This document shows positions 44,461-52,726 of a DNA stretch of 64,000 nucleotides, one piece after another. The notes below the pieces were generated by a model, which saw only the letters and a list, made by a program, of their open reading frames with translations, was not told the origin of the DNA and made no database searches. The translations under genes were made by a program, and so were the position numbers. Positions within the stretch are counted from its first letter, which is position 1, and every line of letters begins with the position of its first letter. This stretch comes from Corynebacterium macginleyi (lineage in GTDB: Bacteria > Actinomycetota > Actinomycetes > Mycobacteriales > Mycobacteriaceae), in the NCBI RefSeq assembly GCF_003688935.1, contig NZ_REGE01000010.1, positions 1-64,000 of the forward strand, given 5' to 3'.

Positions 44461-44871
44461 ATGCGTGGTCTCATCGTTGACTATGTCGGCGTCCTCGATG
44501 GCGCTGACGAAGATAATCGCCGCTGGAAGGCTCTGCTTTCGGCGGCAAAGGCAAATGGTGCCGCAACCGCGATCTTGTCTAATGACCCGGGAGGTTCCGG
44601 CGCTGAGCATATTCGCGAGTGGGAATACCGCGGCAATGTCGATGCCGTGGTGTTATCTGGTGAAATCGGGGCGGAGAAGCCGGAAGTTGCGGCATTCCAA
44701 GCGGCTGCCGATGCCCTCGATCTGCCCCTGAGTGATTGTGTCATGGTCGATGACTCGATTCTCAACGTGCGGGCCGCTGTGGATGCCGGAATGGTCGGTT
44801 TCTTGTTTACTAGTTTCGACCGCGTGGCCGTAGAAATTCAAGCCGTGTTCGATATTGAAGGGGAATTTTAG
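44461..44871 (+). CDS. HAD-family hydrolase
   Basis: Small HAD-type phosphatase of 136 residues. The first motif is LIVDYVGVLDG (DxxGV with Tyr in place of the second Asp), which may weaken catalysis. Motif II is ILSND, motif III GAEKPEVAAF (Lys) and motif IV CVMVDDSILNVRAA. No cap domain. Substrate unknown. The stop overlaps the start of the next gene by one base. Confidence 0.8.
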   Translation: MRGLIVDYVGVLDGADEDNRRWKALLSAAKANGAATAILSNDPGGSGAEHIREWEYRGNVDAVVLSGEIGAEKPEVAAFQAAADALDLPLSDCVMVDDSILNVRAAVDAGMVGFLFTSFDRVAVEIQAVFDIEGEF

Positions 44872-45386
44872 TGGCTCAAGCCCGCGTCTACATTCCGGCG
44901 ACCTATGCCATGCTGGCGGAGCTCGCAGAGACAGGTACGCTCGCGGCACGTTCCGGGTGGGGATTCATGGTCACCCCGGCCCTGCGGGATTTTTATACTG
45001 CGGGGGATGAAGAAGAGATCGCCTATTCCGCATTCCTCGAAGCCTCCATGGCCTCGCTGCGCCTGTTGAGCATTGGCGATGAGGACACGTTCCCGCACCG
45101 GCGCGTGGTTATATCCATCGACGTTGATGACACCGCGGTCACCCCGCGCCCAGATTTGGGTGAGCCGGTGGTTGAGCTTCAGCCAGCGCAGTTTGGTACC
45201 GATAATCTCGCTGCCATTCACATCGATATTGAAGAATCCGAAGATGCGACCGCTAAGGCTATTGAGGCCATCGATTCTGCGGATTTAGGCGACGAGGACG
45301 CGGAACTTGCAGTGGGTGATGCCCTGGACAACTTCATGGCTTTCTACCACCCCACGGAGCTCCCTTTCCTCGTCGAGTTGCTGTAG
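44871..45386 (+). CDS. DUF6912 family protein
   Basis: Conserved actinobacterial protein of 171 residues with the start ARVYIPATYAMLAELAETGTL and the acidic central part. No catalytic motif. Probably co-translated with the HAD gene, since the GTG start overlaps its stop. Function unknown. It converges on rsgA with six bases between. Confidence 0.75.
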   Translation: MAQARVYIPATYAMLAELAETGTLAARSGWGFMVTPALRDFYTAGDEEEIAYSAFLEASMASLRLLSIGDEDTFPHRRVVISIDVDDTAVTPRPDLGEPVVELQPAQFGTDNLAAIHIDIEESEDATAKAIEAIDSADLGDEDAELAVGDALDNFMAFYHPTELPFLVELL

Positions 45387-45392
45387 GCTGCT

Positions 45393-46427
45393 CTAGCTTT
45401 CCCACTCCACATTGGTGCGCAGGGCCTGCAGCAGCCCGCGTACCGCATCGCGGCGGCGGGCGGTGGCGGTTCCCTCGGGAATAATCTCTGGATCATCGAG
45501 CCCACATTCCGGATCTGCTGGTGGTCCAGCATGCGTACAGCCGCGTGGGCACTCCTCAATAGCTGCGGCGAGGTCCTCGAAGACGCCGAGGACGGTATCC
45601 GCGTCCACGTGCGCCAGCCCAAAAGAGCGAATGCCTGGGGTGTCGATGATCCAGCCGGCCCGAGACTTGGTACCGGGGGCGTCGGTGGGTAAGGGGAGGG
45701 CCACCGATTGTGTTGAGGTATGCCGGCCCTTCCCGATACCCGATACTTCCCCCGTTTTCCTATCCGCATCTGGAACCAGCCGGTTGACCAGCGTGGATTT
45801 GCCTACCCCGGAATGCCCGATGAGCGCGGTAATGTGGCCATCTACCTGCGCACGCACGGCGTGTAGGCCGTCCTCGACTCCAGCTTCGACCACCGTGACA
45901 TCCAAATCGGCGAACTCCTCTGCAAAGGGTGTTGGGTCCGCAAGATCTGTCTTGGTAAGGCACAAAATTGGGCGCAGGTTACCCACGAAAGCCGCAATCA
46001 AGGCGCGTTCTACAAAGCCGGACCGTGGGGGCGGGTCGGCCACGGCGGAAACGATGAGCAATTGATCGGCATTGGCCACCACGATGCGCTCATAGGGATC
46101 CGTGTCATCGGCGGTGCGGCGCAACACGGAGCTACGATCCACCAGCTTGACGATGCGCGCCAGCGTGTCCTTAGCACCAGAGGTATCACCCACCACGCCG
46201 ACGCGGTCACCGACCTCGATGGCGGTGCGGCCGAGTTCGCGGGCGCGCATGGCGGTGACCTGGGGGCCATCGTCAAGCGCAACGCCCCACCGCCCCCGGT
46301 CTTTGGTAATTACCATGCCGTACTTGGCATTTTTGTGCTTGGGTCGATCCTTGGTGCGCGGGCGTGAACCCTTTCCGGGGCGCACGCGCACATCAGATTC
46401 ATCAAAGGCACCGAAACGTCTAGCCAT
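45393..46427 (-). CDS. rsgA: Ribosome small-subunit-dependent GTPase RsgA
   Basis: GTPase that helps 30S subunit maturation. 344 residues; circularly permuted GTPase order with LTKTDL (G4) before the P-loop [12 protein letters not shown] (G1) and [10 protein letters not shown] (G3). The zinc-binding C-terminal region has [16 protein letters not shown]. The ATG at 46427 is the family start; the longer frame to 46514 lies inside aroA. Its start overlaps the 3' end of aroA by eight bases on the same strand, so both are co-transcribed. Confidence 0.93.
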   Translation of the reverse strand: MARRFGAFDESDVRVRPGKGSRPRTKDRPKHKNAKYGMVITKDRGRWGVALDDGPQVTAMRARELGRTAIEVGDRVGVVGDTSGAKDTLARIVKLVDRSSVLRRTADDTDPYERIVVANADQLLIVSAVADPPPRSGFVERALIAAFVGNLRPILCLTKTDLADPTPFAEEFADLDVTVVEAGVEDGLHAVRAQVDGHITALIGHSGVGKSTLVNRLVPDADRKTGEVSGIGKGRHTSTQSVALPLPTDAPGTKSRAGWIIDTPGIRSFGLAHVDADTVLGVFEDLAAAIEECPRGCTHAGPPADPECGLDDPEIIPEGTATARRRDAVRGLLQALRTNVEWES

Positions 46428-47700
46428 GTATATCCTGTTGGTTGGGGTTGAGCATCGTTTCCCACATGCGGGCGAAACCCGGCAAGGTTTTGGAGGTGGT
46501 GGCAATATCCTCAATCTGGATACCAGGGACCTTTAAGCCCAGAATGGCGCCGGCGGTGGCCATGCGGTGATCTGCGTAGCACGGCCAGTCGCCGCCGTGG
46601 AGCTCGGCGGGGTCGATCACCAGGCCATCGTCCAGCTCGGTGACCCTACCACCCAGTGCATTGATATTCGCCGCGAGCGCGTGCAAACGGTCGGTCTCGT
46701 GGCCGCGCAGGTGAGCGATGCCTGTAAGCCGGGACGGCGTTTGCGCAAGCGCGCACAGGGCCGCAATGGTGGGGGTAAGCTCCCCGATATCGCTCATATT
46801 GCGCTCGATGCCGTGTAGCTTCCCCGCCGGGTTGCCCTGCACAGTCACGCCATTGTGCTCCTGGGTTACCATTGGCCCCATATCCACCAGGATCTGACGG
46901 ATAGCATCGCCTGGCTGAGTGGTATCTGCAGGCCAGTTCTTGATGGTCAAGCGCCCGCCGGTGACCGCCGCTGCGGCGAGGAATGGCGTGGCATTGGATA
47001 GATCCGGCTCGATGAACCATTCCCGGCCGGAGATTGGGCCTGGGTGTACCGTCCAGGTGTTTTTGTCCGAATCCACCCGCACTCCAGCCTGGCGTAGCAT
47101 GCCCACCGTCATTTCCACGTGCGGCATGGACGGCAGGTGGCTGCCCTCGTGCGTGAGCTGGATGCCGTGGGAAAAGCGCGCGCCGCTCAGTAGCAGGCCG
47201 GAGACGAACTGGGAAGAAGCAGAGGCATCGATGGTGACTTGGCCGCCTTCAGGCACGCCGTTGGAGGACACCGTAAAGGGCAAACTATCGCCTTCCACAT
47301 CAACGCCGAGGCTGCGTAGCGCATTCAGCGTGGTGGACATGGGGCGTTTATAAGCCTGTTTATCGCCATCGACGCGCACCGGGCCATCCGCTAAGGCTGC
47401 GACCGGCGGCACAAAACGCATCACCGTGCCGGCCAGCCCGCAATCCACCGTGGCACCGTGCAGCTTCCCTGGCTGGACATGGATATCGGCGCCGTCATGA
47501 GTAAAGCGAACCCCCATGGCACTGAGCGCATCCTCCATTAGCTGCGTATCGCGCGATACCAGCGGTGCGCGCAGGATGGACGGGGAATCAGCCAGCGCGG
47601 CCAGGATGAAGGCGCGATTAGTAATCGATTTCGATCCTGGTACCTGGTGTTCCCCCGTAACGGGGCTGGTAGCCAGCGGGGCGGTCCAAGGTTGAGACAT
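46420..47700 (-). CDS. aroA: 3-phosphoshikimate 1-carboxyvinyltransferase
   Basis: Sixth step of the shikimate pathway, joining PEP to shikimate-3-phosphate. 426 residues from the start MSQPWTAPL. Motifs: [17 protein letters not shown] near residue 25, [21 protein letters not shown] and [15 protein letters not shown]. The start at 47700 is favoured because a -10 element TATTAT lies seven bases upstream, which would give a leaderless message; ATG at 47709 is the alternative. Confidence 0.93.
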   Translation of the reverse strand: MSQPWTAPLATSPVTGEHQVPGSKSITNRAFILAALADSPSILRAPLVSRDTQLMEDALSAMGVRFTHDGADIHVQPGKLHGATVDCGLAGTVMRFVPPVAALADGPVRVDGDKQAYKRPMSTTLNALRSLGVDVEGDSLPFTVSSNGVPEGGQVTIDASASSQFVSGLLLSGARFSHGIQLTHEGSHLPSMPHVEMTVGMLRQAGVRVDSDKNTWTVHPGPISGREWFIEPDLSNATPFLAAAAVTGGRLTIKNWPADTTQPGDAIRQILVDMGPMVTQEHNGVTVQGNPAGKLHGIERNMSDIGELTPTIAALCALAQTPSRLTGIAHLRGHETDRLHALAANINALGGRVTELDDGLVIDPAELHGGDWPCYADHRMATAGAILGLKVPGIQIEDIATTSKTLPGFARMWETMLNPNQQDIHG

Positions 47701-47706
47701 AGTGTC

Positions 47707-47713
47707 CATAATA
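47707..47713. promoter_or_regulatory. Shared -10 element of two divergent leaderless genes
   Basis: On the minus strand TATTAT (47713-47708) ends seven bases before the aroA ATG. On the plus strand CATAAT (47707-47712) ends seven bases before the SRAP-gene ATG. One AT-rich core could thus start two leaderless messages in opposite directions. Confidence 0.5.
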
Positions 47714-47719
47714 GAGGGC

Positions 47720-48367
47720 ATGTGCGGAAGATTCGTTCTTTTTACCGAGTCCCTCCTTAATGAGGTGGGAAACCTCCCGGGTGTCCGGGAAGTTCACGCC
47801 CCACATGGCACGCCCGGACCGCGATATAATATTGCTCCGACTCAACCTATTCCCGTCGTGCGCGTGCGCGAGGAGCTAGCGAAAGTCGATCCCGCCCGGT
47901 GGGCGCTCTTGCCACAGTGGAAGAAAGACTTAGATGGCCCGCCGCTTTTTAATGCCCGGGCGGAATCGGTGGCGAGCAAGCCATCCTTTCGCGCCGCCTT
48001 TAAATCCCAGCGCTGCCTAATCCCGATGAACGGCTATTATGAGTGGCACAAGGATGGGGCCACCAAGACGCCGTACTTTGTTTACCTAGACCGCGGTTTG
48101 CTGTGGGCCGCGGGGCTCTGGGATACCGGGTTGGATCGGCTCTCTGCCACCATCGTGACTACTGCAGCTACCGAAGAGATGGAGTGGTTGCACCACAGGT
48201 TGCCACGATTTTTGGCGCCGGAGGAGATGCGCACCTGGCTCGAGGGCAGCGCCGACGAGGCCAAGGAGTTGCTCGTGCCCACGGGCCTGCGAGGGTTTGA
48301 GTATCACGCGGTGGATAAGGCCGTGGGCGCAGTCTCCAATGACTACCCGGAGTTACTCAGCCAGTAG
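47720..48367 (+). CDS. SOS response-associated peptidase (SRAP/HMCES family)
   Basis: Shields abasic sites in single-stranded DNA by a covalent bond to its second residue. The product starts MCGRFVLF, so Cys2 is exposed after removal of Met. It also has [46 protein letters not shown] and a late HHRLPRFL histidine, all family marks. 215 residues. ATG at 47720 is fixed by the need for Cys2. Adjoins ybaK convergently. Confidence 0.93.
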   Translation: MCGRFVLFTESLLNEVGNLPGVREVHAPHGTPGPRYNIAPTQPIPVVRVREELAKVDPARWALLPQWKKDLDGPPLFNARAESVASKPSFRAAFKSQRCLIPMNGYYEWHKDGATKTPYFVYLDRGLLWAAGLWDTGLDRLSATIVTTAATEEMEWLHHRLPRFLAPEEMRTWLEGSADEAKELLVPTGLRGFEYHAVDKAVGAVSNDYPELLSQ

Positions 48368-48856
48368 ATCAGCAAAATCGGCCCCGCACAAGCGCGCGAG
48401 ATCTTCTGCATTGAGTTCAATATCTAGACCGCGCCGACCGCCGGAGATAAAGATAGTATCGAATAGCACTGCGGATTCCTCGATCACTGTGGGCAGTACA
48501 TTCTTTTGGCCAAGCGGGGAAATGCCGCCATGCACGTACCCGGAGGATTTTTCGGCATCGTGCACCTGCGCCATGGTGGCCTTTGGCACGCCTAGGGCGG
48601 CGGCTGCCTTCTTGAGACTCAAATGGTGCGTGGTGGGAATCACGCACACTGCCAACTCACGGCGGGGTCCTTTGCCCGCGGTGAGATCGATAATGAGCGT
48701 TTTCAGTACACGCTCAGGCTCTACTCCTAAGGCCGCCGCGGCGTGATCACCAAAGTGATCCTTGCCCGCCGCAAAGGTGGATATAGAGTGTTTGACCCCG
48801 GTGTTTTCAATGACTTTCAGGGCCGGCGTGGCGGCGTGCGGTGACTTTTTCGGCAT
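48353..48856 (-). CDS. ybaK: Aminoacyl-tRNA deacylase, YbaK family
   Basis: Clears mischarged tRNA such as Cys-tRNA(Pro). 167 residues; conserved stretch [39 protein letters not shown]. That contains the active-site Lys region and the GGISP loop. Overlaps the 3' end of the SRAP gene by 15 bases on the other strand. Confidence 0.9.
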   Translation of the reverse strand: MPKKSPHAATPALKVIENTGVKHSISTFAAGKDHFGDHAAAALGVEPERVLKTLIIDLTAGKGPRRELAVCVIPTTHHLSLKKAAAALGVPKATMAQVHDAEKSSGYVHGGISPLGQKNVLPTVIEESAVLFDTIFISGGRRGLDIELNAEDLARLCGADFADLLAE

Positions 48857-48883
48857 ATAAGAATTTTAACGCGAGACGTTAGG

Positions 48884-49495
48884 ATGGATTATGTGGTTAA
48901 AGAAACAGTGAGCGAGAAGGAGCTGCAGCGCCGCTTTGAGAAGGAAGCGCTCCCGCTACTTGATCAGCTCTATGGCGGCGCGCTGCGCATGACGCGAAAC
49001 CCGCAGGACGCGGAAGACTTGGTGCAGGAGACTTATCTGAAGGCTTATAAGTCTTTTCATTCCTTTAAACAGGGAACGAACCTGAAGGCATGGCTGTATC
49101 GCATCATGACCAATAACTACATTAACTCCTACCGCAAGGCGAAGCGGCGCCCCACCGAGTCCTCTGCTGATGATTTGAGTGATTTTCAGCTCTATACCAC
49201 CGCGGGGCACGATTCCACCGGCTTGGAATCCGCCGAGGTGGCAGCGCTCAAAGAGATGCCGGATAGGTCCATTTCGCAGGCCATTAATGATTTGCCGGAG
49301 GATTACCGGATGGTGGTCTACTACTCCGATGTGGAGGGCTTAGCGTATAAGGAAATCGCCGAGATCATGGATACCCCGCTGGGAACGGTGATGTCCCGGC
49401 TACACCGTGGAAGAAAAATACTGCGCAAGGCGTTGAAGCACGTAGCACGTGAGCAAGGAATTGGATTAGAGCACCCGGACATGGAGGAGAGGTAA
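48884..49495 (+). CDS. sigH: ECF sigma factor SigH
   Basis: Heat and oxidative-stress sigma factor. 203 residues: region 2 ([20 protein letters not shown] and [26 protein letters not shown]) and region 4 ([47 protein letters not shown]). The partner anti-sigma gene overlaps its stop. Exact start (ATG 48884 or GTG 48893) is not certain. Confidence 0.95.
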   Translation: MDYVVKETVSEKELQRRFEKEALPLLDQLYGGALRMTRNPQDAEDLVQETYLKAYKSFHSFKQGTNLKAWLYRIMTNNYINSYRKAKRRPTESSADDLSDFQLYTTAGHDSTGLESAEVAALKEMPDRSISQAINDLPEDYRMVVYYSDVEGLAYKEIAEIMDTPLGTVMSRLHRGRKILRKALKHVAREQGIGLEHPDMEER

Positions 49496-49767
49496 TGGAA
49501 GGCACAACCGAAAAGAACTGTGGTGCGTGCAGCTCCACCGAGGTGCAGAACCTATTTTGCGAGCTTCTCGATGATTCCACGACCTATGCCCGTGCTCTTG
49601 CCATTCGCGAGCACATCGCCCAATGCGATTTCTGTCAGCAACGCCTCGAGCGCGAAGAACTCGTCCGATCCCTCGTACGCAATTGCTGTGCAGGCCAAGC
49701 TAAAGCGCCGCACTCTTTGCGCCGCCGCATCTCGATAGAAATTTTGGAGATCGAATCCCGTTCGTAA
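49495..49767 (+). CDS. rshA: Zinc anti-sigma factor RshA
   Basis: Holds SigH until thiol oxidation releases it. 90 residues with the ZAS motif H40-x3-C44-x2-C47 (HIAQCDFC) and other cysteines (C9, C12, C22 and C65-C66 in NCC). The gene overlaps the sigH stop (TAATG), so the two are made in balance. Confidence 0.92.
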   Translation: MEGTTEKNCGACSSTEVQNLFCELLDDSTTYARALAIREHIAQCDFCQQRLEREELVRSLVRNCCAGQAKAPHSLRRRISIEILEIESRS

Positions 49768-50121
49768 AAGCGTCATTTAGGACTGAGAACGCCTTGCAAC
49801 AAGAGTCGAGGCACTTCGTACTGCTGTATTTCCTCTTCCAGCTCAGAAGCATACATACACACCGTCAGGCCCCCTCTGCCGGAGCGGTGCTGGGGAAAAA
49901 CTTTTCCACAGGATCGCACTTGCGGCGGCTAACCCAAGAGTCAAACCCCACCACACGCCCTGGGGACCTAATGCGAGTGGATAGGCAAATAGTAGGGGCC
50001 TCACCCTGGCCTGTCCATTTTCTGGGGTCATGTCCGGCCCCGACTGGTAAATACGCATCCTGCGAATAGTTGAAGAACGGGTTCTGATTTTCGGGTTGGT
50101 ACCTATCTGGTGGTACTAGCG
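49768..50121 (-). pseudogene. Remnant of a MATE-type efflux protein gene, with gene-free flanks
   Basis: On the minus strand (about 50010-49850) an open stretch reads PLLFAYPLALGPQGVWWG then LTLGLAAASAILWKSF, which resembles the last membrane spans of MATE drug exporters. The rest of such a gene is missing on both sides and no start is present. The remaining bases of this stretch hold nothing recognisable. Confidence 0.4.
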
Positions 50122-50571
50122 CTAGTTTTTCTGAATTCGCTGGCGGTAGTAATCACGATCGGCTTCTTGCATGTGAGCAAATTCCATGAGTACCCCCGGC
50201 CAGATGGGATACGTATCGATAAGGTTTTCTGCGATGTTTAACAACGGTGAAAAAGCGATCTCGCCCCATCTGATTCCTATGCCTACTCTTTCGGAGTAGG
50301 CCGTGCTACTTAAAGGGCCAATTGCCCACTGACTCCCTGACATCGCATTCATCCATGTGCCGTTGATAGCGAGGATGCGGGATACTTTCTCTTCATAGCT
50401 GTGTTTAGAGTTTAAGATTTCGAGTACGATCTCGAAGGGAAACTCTTTTGTGCCATCGGTGACCTGCTTGCGCTGAAGAGGCGTCAACTCTGCAAGTGTC
50501 GTGGGGACTGTTGTTGAAAGGAAGTCTTCCAGCCTATTTCCGAATTGTCGATGATATCCGTCAAACCACAT
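50122..50571 (-). CDS. Hypothetical protein in a decayed accessory patch
   Basis: 149 residues, starting MWFDGYHRQFGNRLEDFL. It has an AAAGGA ribosome site six bases before the ATG, so it is probably translated. No membrane span, signal peptide or catalytic motif is evident; many aromatic residues and a helical C-terminus EADRDYYRQRIQKN. I do not recognise a family. It is flanked by gene remnants and is AT-richer than the core genes. An immunity-type or mobile-element protein is possible but not shown. Confidence 0.55.
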   Translation of the reverse strand: MWFDGYHRQFGNRLEDFLSTTVPTTLAELTPLQRKQVTDGTKEFPFEIVLEILNSKHSYEEKVSRILAINGTWMNAMSGSQWAIGPLSSTAYSERVGIGIRWGEIAFSPLLNIAENLIDTYPIWPGVLMEFAHMQEADRDYYRQRIQKN

Positions 50572-51182
50572 GAGGTTCCTTTCGGGTTATGCAGGGGGTA
50601 GAATCCAGGCCCCTGATCCTTTTTTAAAGTTCTATCGAAAAAGCAGGTTGCGGATTAAGTCCAGTATGCAGTATTTTGCCGTGCTCTTAGAAGATCGAGT
50701 GTATTCCAGCATTCACTTTCTAAAGGAAGAATTGGCTGTTGTGTCCTGAGGCTTCAAGATTCGGCTCTGTGCGGTGGAACAGAGACGTTGTTGAAGTGAA
50801 GAAGGAAAGACTCGCTGCCCCGAGGATTATTATGCGCCTAGATCGGTTTCTGGTGTCAGCAAGATGTAGCATGTCTTTACTCCATCTTTTCGTCCGGTGC
50901 ACGCCTTAGTGGGACCATTGTGCTAAATGGTGAAGATTTTTACGTTTCAGACCGGAGGAGACGACCGTTTGGGCCTAACCCCCGGCGTGTCAACCACATA
51001 GCTGTAGCCTTTCGTGACCGCTGCGACAAATACCTAGATTTCAACCCCGCACACAACCAACTTGACACGTTGCTTCGAGGGAAGTTGTGACCGATGCCCC
51101 GATATGGACCAGTAGTAGCAAACCAAAATGAGCGGCCTGGTCGCTACTAATCCGAGAGTCGGATTTCTAATAGAAACATTAA
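50572..51182 (+). pseudogene. Gene-poor stretch with a possible ABC-ATPase remnant
   Basis: At 50842-51090 (plus strand) an open frame of 82 codons has no good start. Its parts LSGTIVLNGED, RRVNHIAVAFRDRCD and LDFNPAHNQLDTLL recall the segment between Walker A and the Q-loop of peptide-type ABC ATPases (GTI.L.G.D ... FQDP...LNP) in altered form. The match is weak. Two interleaved inverted repeats lie at 51107-51149. Nothing else is identified. Confidence 0.3.
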
Positions 51183-51230
51183 AACCCGGTCGTACGGGTT
51201 CTTAAGGTGAACTGGTACGAACCGGGCTTT
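51183..51230 (-). terminator. Terminator of the bL37 gene
   Basis: On the minus strand CCCGGTTCGTAC pairs with GTACGACCGGG (one mismatch) across a loop, followed by TTTTAAT. It starts about 14 bases after the stop codon of the tiny ribosomal gene. Confidence 0.8.
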
Positions 51231-51243
51231 AATGGTGCTGTAG

Positions 51244-51318
51244 TTATGCGCCAGGACGCTTGCCGTGATTAGCAGACTTCTTCCGGCGATCCTTGCGCTT
51301 GCGACCACGCTTGCTCAT
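51244..51318 (-). CDS. 50S ribosomal protein bL37 (24 residues)
   Basis: Very small basic protein MSKRGRKRKDRRKKS followed by ANHGKRPGA. It matches the actinobacterial bL37 protein found in mycobacterial ribosome structures (a 24-residue protein of the same pattern, near whiB1). The ATG has AAGGAG seven bases upstream. It is followed by a proper terminator. A longer frame in this region extends upstream only by chance. Confidence 0.82.
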   Translation of the reverse strand: MSKRGRKRKDRRKKSANHGKRPGA

Positions 51319-51422
51319 TGCGCACTCCTTCGTTGAGGGTTTTTGAACTTCATTCAACTGTAACGGCTTAGGATGCCGAAAAGAAAATTGGGTCGGGGTT
51401 AAGAGTCTCGAATGCCGTGCCT

Positions 51423-51683
51423 TTAGGCGGACACGCGTGAACGTCCACGGCCCCGGTTGCGGCGACGCTTGAGGGCGCGGCGCTCTTCCTCGGACAGCCC
51501 GCCCCAAACACCGGCGTCGAGGCCGGACTCGAGAGCCCAGTTGAGGCAAGAAGAAGCTACGGGGCAGCGGTTACAAACTAGTTTTGCTTTAGCGATCTGA
51601 GTAAGAGCAGGGCCGGAGTTGCCTACAGGGAAGAACAGCTCTGGGTTTTCGTCGCGGCAAACAGCTTGATGGCGCCAATCCAT
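51423..51683 (-). CDS. whcE: WhiB-family iron-sulfur regulator WhcE (WhiB1 type)
   Basis: Regulator of oxidative and heat-stress response in C. glutamicum (WhcE), WhiB1 in mycobacteria. 86 residues; cluster cysteines C9, C37, C40 and C46, then GVWGGLSEEERRALKRRRNRGRGR, an arginine-rich end that binds DNA. TTAGGAG site before the ATG. About 105 bases upstream of bL37 on the same strand, so they could share a message. Confidence 0.93.
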   Translation of the reverse strand: MDWRHQAVCRDENPELFFPVGNSGPALTQIAKAKLVCNRCPVASSCLNWALESGLDAGVWGGLSEEERRALKRRRNRGRGRSRVSA

Positions 51684-52198
51684 GATTGATATCTCCTAAC
51701 AAATTTTCGACAGCAGTAAATACGAGCGCAATCCGTGCGAGACAGGAGAGCACCTTGATTTTTAGGTGGTGTGTGAACTGGTTTGCTAGCAGTGGGGTCC
51801 GGTCTCGAGTTCGGGCCAGCGTCGCCGCCGCCTATGGTTCACAATCTGGTTACCTGAAGTTTCCCTCAGGTTATGAAGAGGTTTACGTCCTCTTTCTTTT
51901 TGCTACTCAAGAATCATGACATGTTTACCTGATCGCCGCTAGGGTTTGAGGCCAAAATGTGTTAAAAGTCACCTAAATGGACGAGGTGTGGGGGGTGATA
52001 AATGCCACGATTAACTTTTAAAGAAGCCTGTGAGAACCACTGTGAGCTGCAGCTACAGATGCTATGTGGTGAGTGTGGTTACGCAGACACCGTCAAATCT
52101 CCCTTTGTAGCCCCTGCCCCCGCGCTCCTGCAGGCAACTTCGAGCCCGGTCCTAGGGGCACGGAAAAAATCTGCGCCGGATTAGTAGACTGTGGTTTT
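51684..52198. other. Long intergenic region upstream of whcE
   Basis: Contains the whcE promoter and a leader. On the minus strand GGAAAC, 16 bases, GTGAA (about 51868-51842) only partly fits the SigH pattern GGAA...GTT. It also contains a possible small protein frame, described separately. Just before the next gene, TAGACT (52185-52190) may be the -10 of a leaderless message. Confidence 0.4.
52002..52184 (+). CDS. Possible 60-residue four-cysteine protein
   Basis: MPRLTFKEACENHCELQLQ then MLCGECGYADTVKS. Four cysteines (10, 14, 22, 25) in a CxxxC...CxxC arrangement could bind a metal. GGGGGGTGAT precedes the ATG as a fair ribosome site. No homologue comes to mind and the C-terminus is low-complexity, so coding is uncertain. 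Confidence 0.3.
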   Translation: MPRLTFKEACENHCELQLQMLCGECGYADTVKSPFVAPAPALLQATSSPVLGARKKSAPD

Positions 52199-52678
52199 GT
52201 GTCCAAGCAGAACAAACACCAGGTAAATAAACAGCAGCGAGAACAGTCAGTAACCCCCGCGATCACACCGCCAAGTGCCCCGCGGGCGGTGCTTGTCGGC
52301 GCTGGAATTGCCACGGTCCAATCTATCGCGGTTATTGGTTTTGGCATTTTCCTTATCGTGCGTAAAGCGATGGGTGCGGAAAATGCGTCGATGGTCTCTG
52401 ATTCCGGCTCGGGAAGCTTTGTGGGGCTTGGCACCGCCATCTTCATCTTCATCGTCTTTGGTTTCGTCATCGCGGGAGCCTGGGCCATGGTGAAAGGAAA
52501 GCGATGGGGAAGAGGTGCCGTAGTACTGGTAGAGCTCATCCTAGGCGCGAGCGCGTTTCAAATGTATAGCGGTGGATCCCCGGTATTGGGAACTATCACC
52601 CTGCTAAGCGCGGTCGCGGTGCTGTATCTCTTGATGTTCCGGCGCGAGTCCTCGGAGTGGTCTGCCTCGAACTTCTAA
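52199..52678 (+). CDS. Small integral membrane protein of unknown function
   Basis: 159 residues: polar N-terminal tail of about 30, then four membrane spans (AVLVGAGIATVQSIAVIGFGIFLIV; LGTAIFIFIVFGFVIAGAW; AVVLVELILGASAFQMY; LGTITLLSAVAVLYLLMF). GTG start at 52199 with TAGACT eight bases upstream, so probably leaderless. Position before the Rv3212-like gene matches the conserved small membrane protein Rv3217c/Rv3218 region of mycobacteria. No function assigned. Confidence 0.7.
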   Translation: MSKQNKHQVNKQQREQSVTPAITPPSAPRAVLVGAGIATVQSIAVIGFGIFLIVRKAMGAENASMVSDSGSGSFVGLGTAIFIFIVFGFVIAGAWAMVKGKRWGRGAVVLVELILGASAFQMYSGGSPVLGTITLLSAVAVLYLLMFRRESSEWSASNF

Positions 52679-52726
52679 GGGCCACTCGCGCGGGGCTGCT
52701 CGGGCGGGGTCGCGAGTGGCGCTCGC

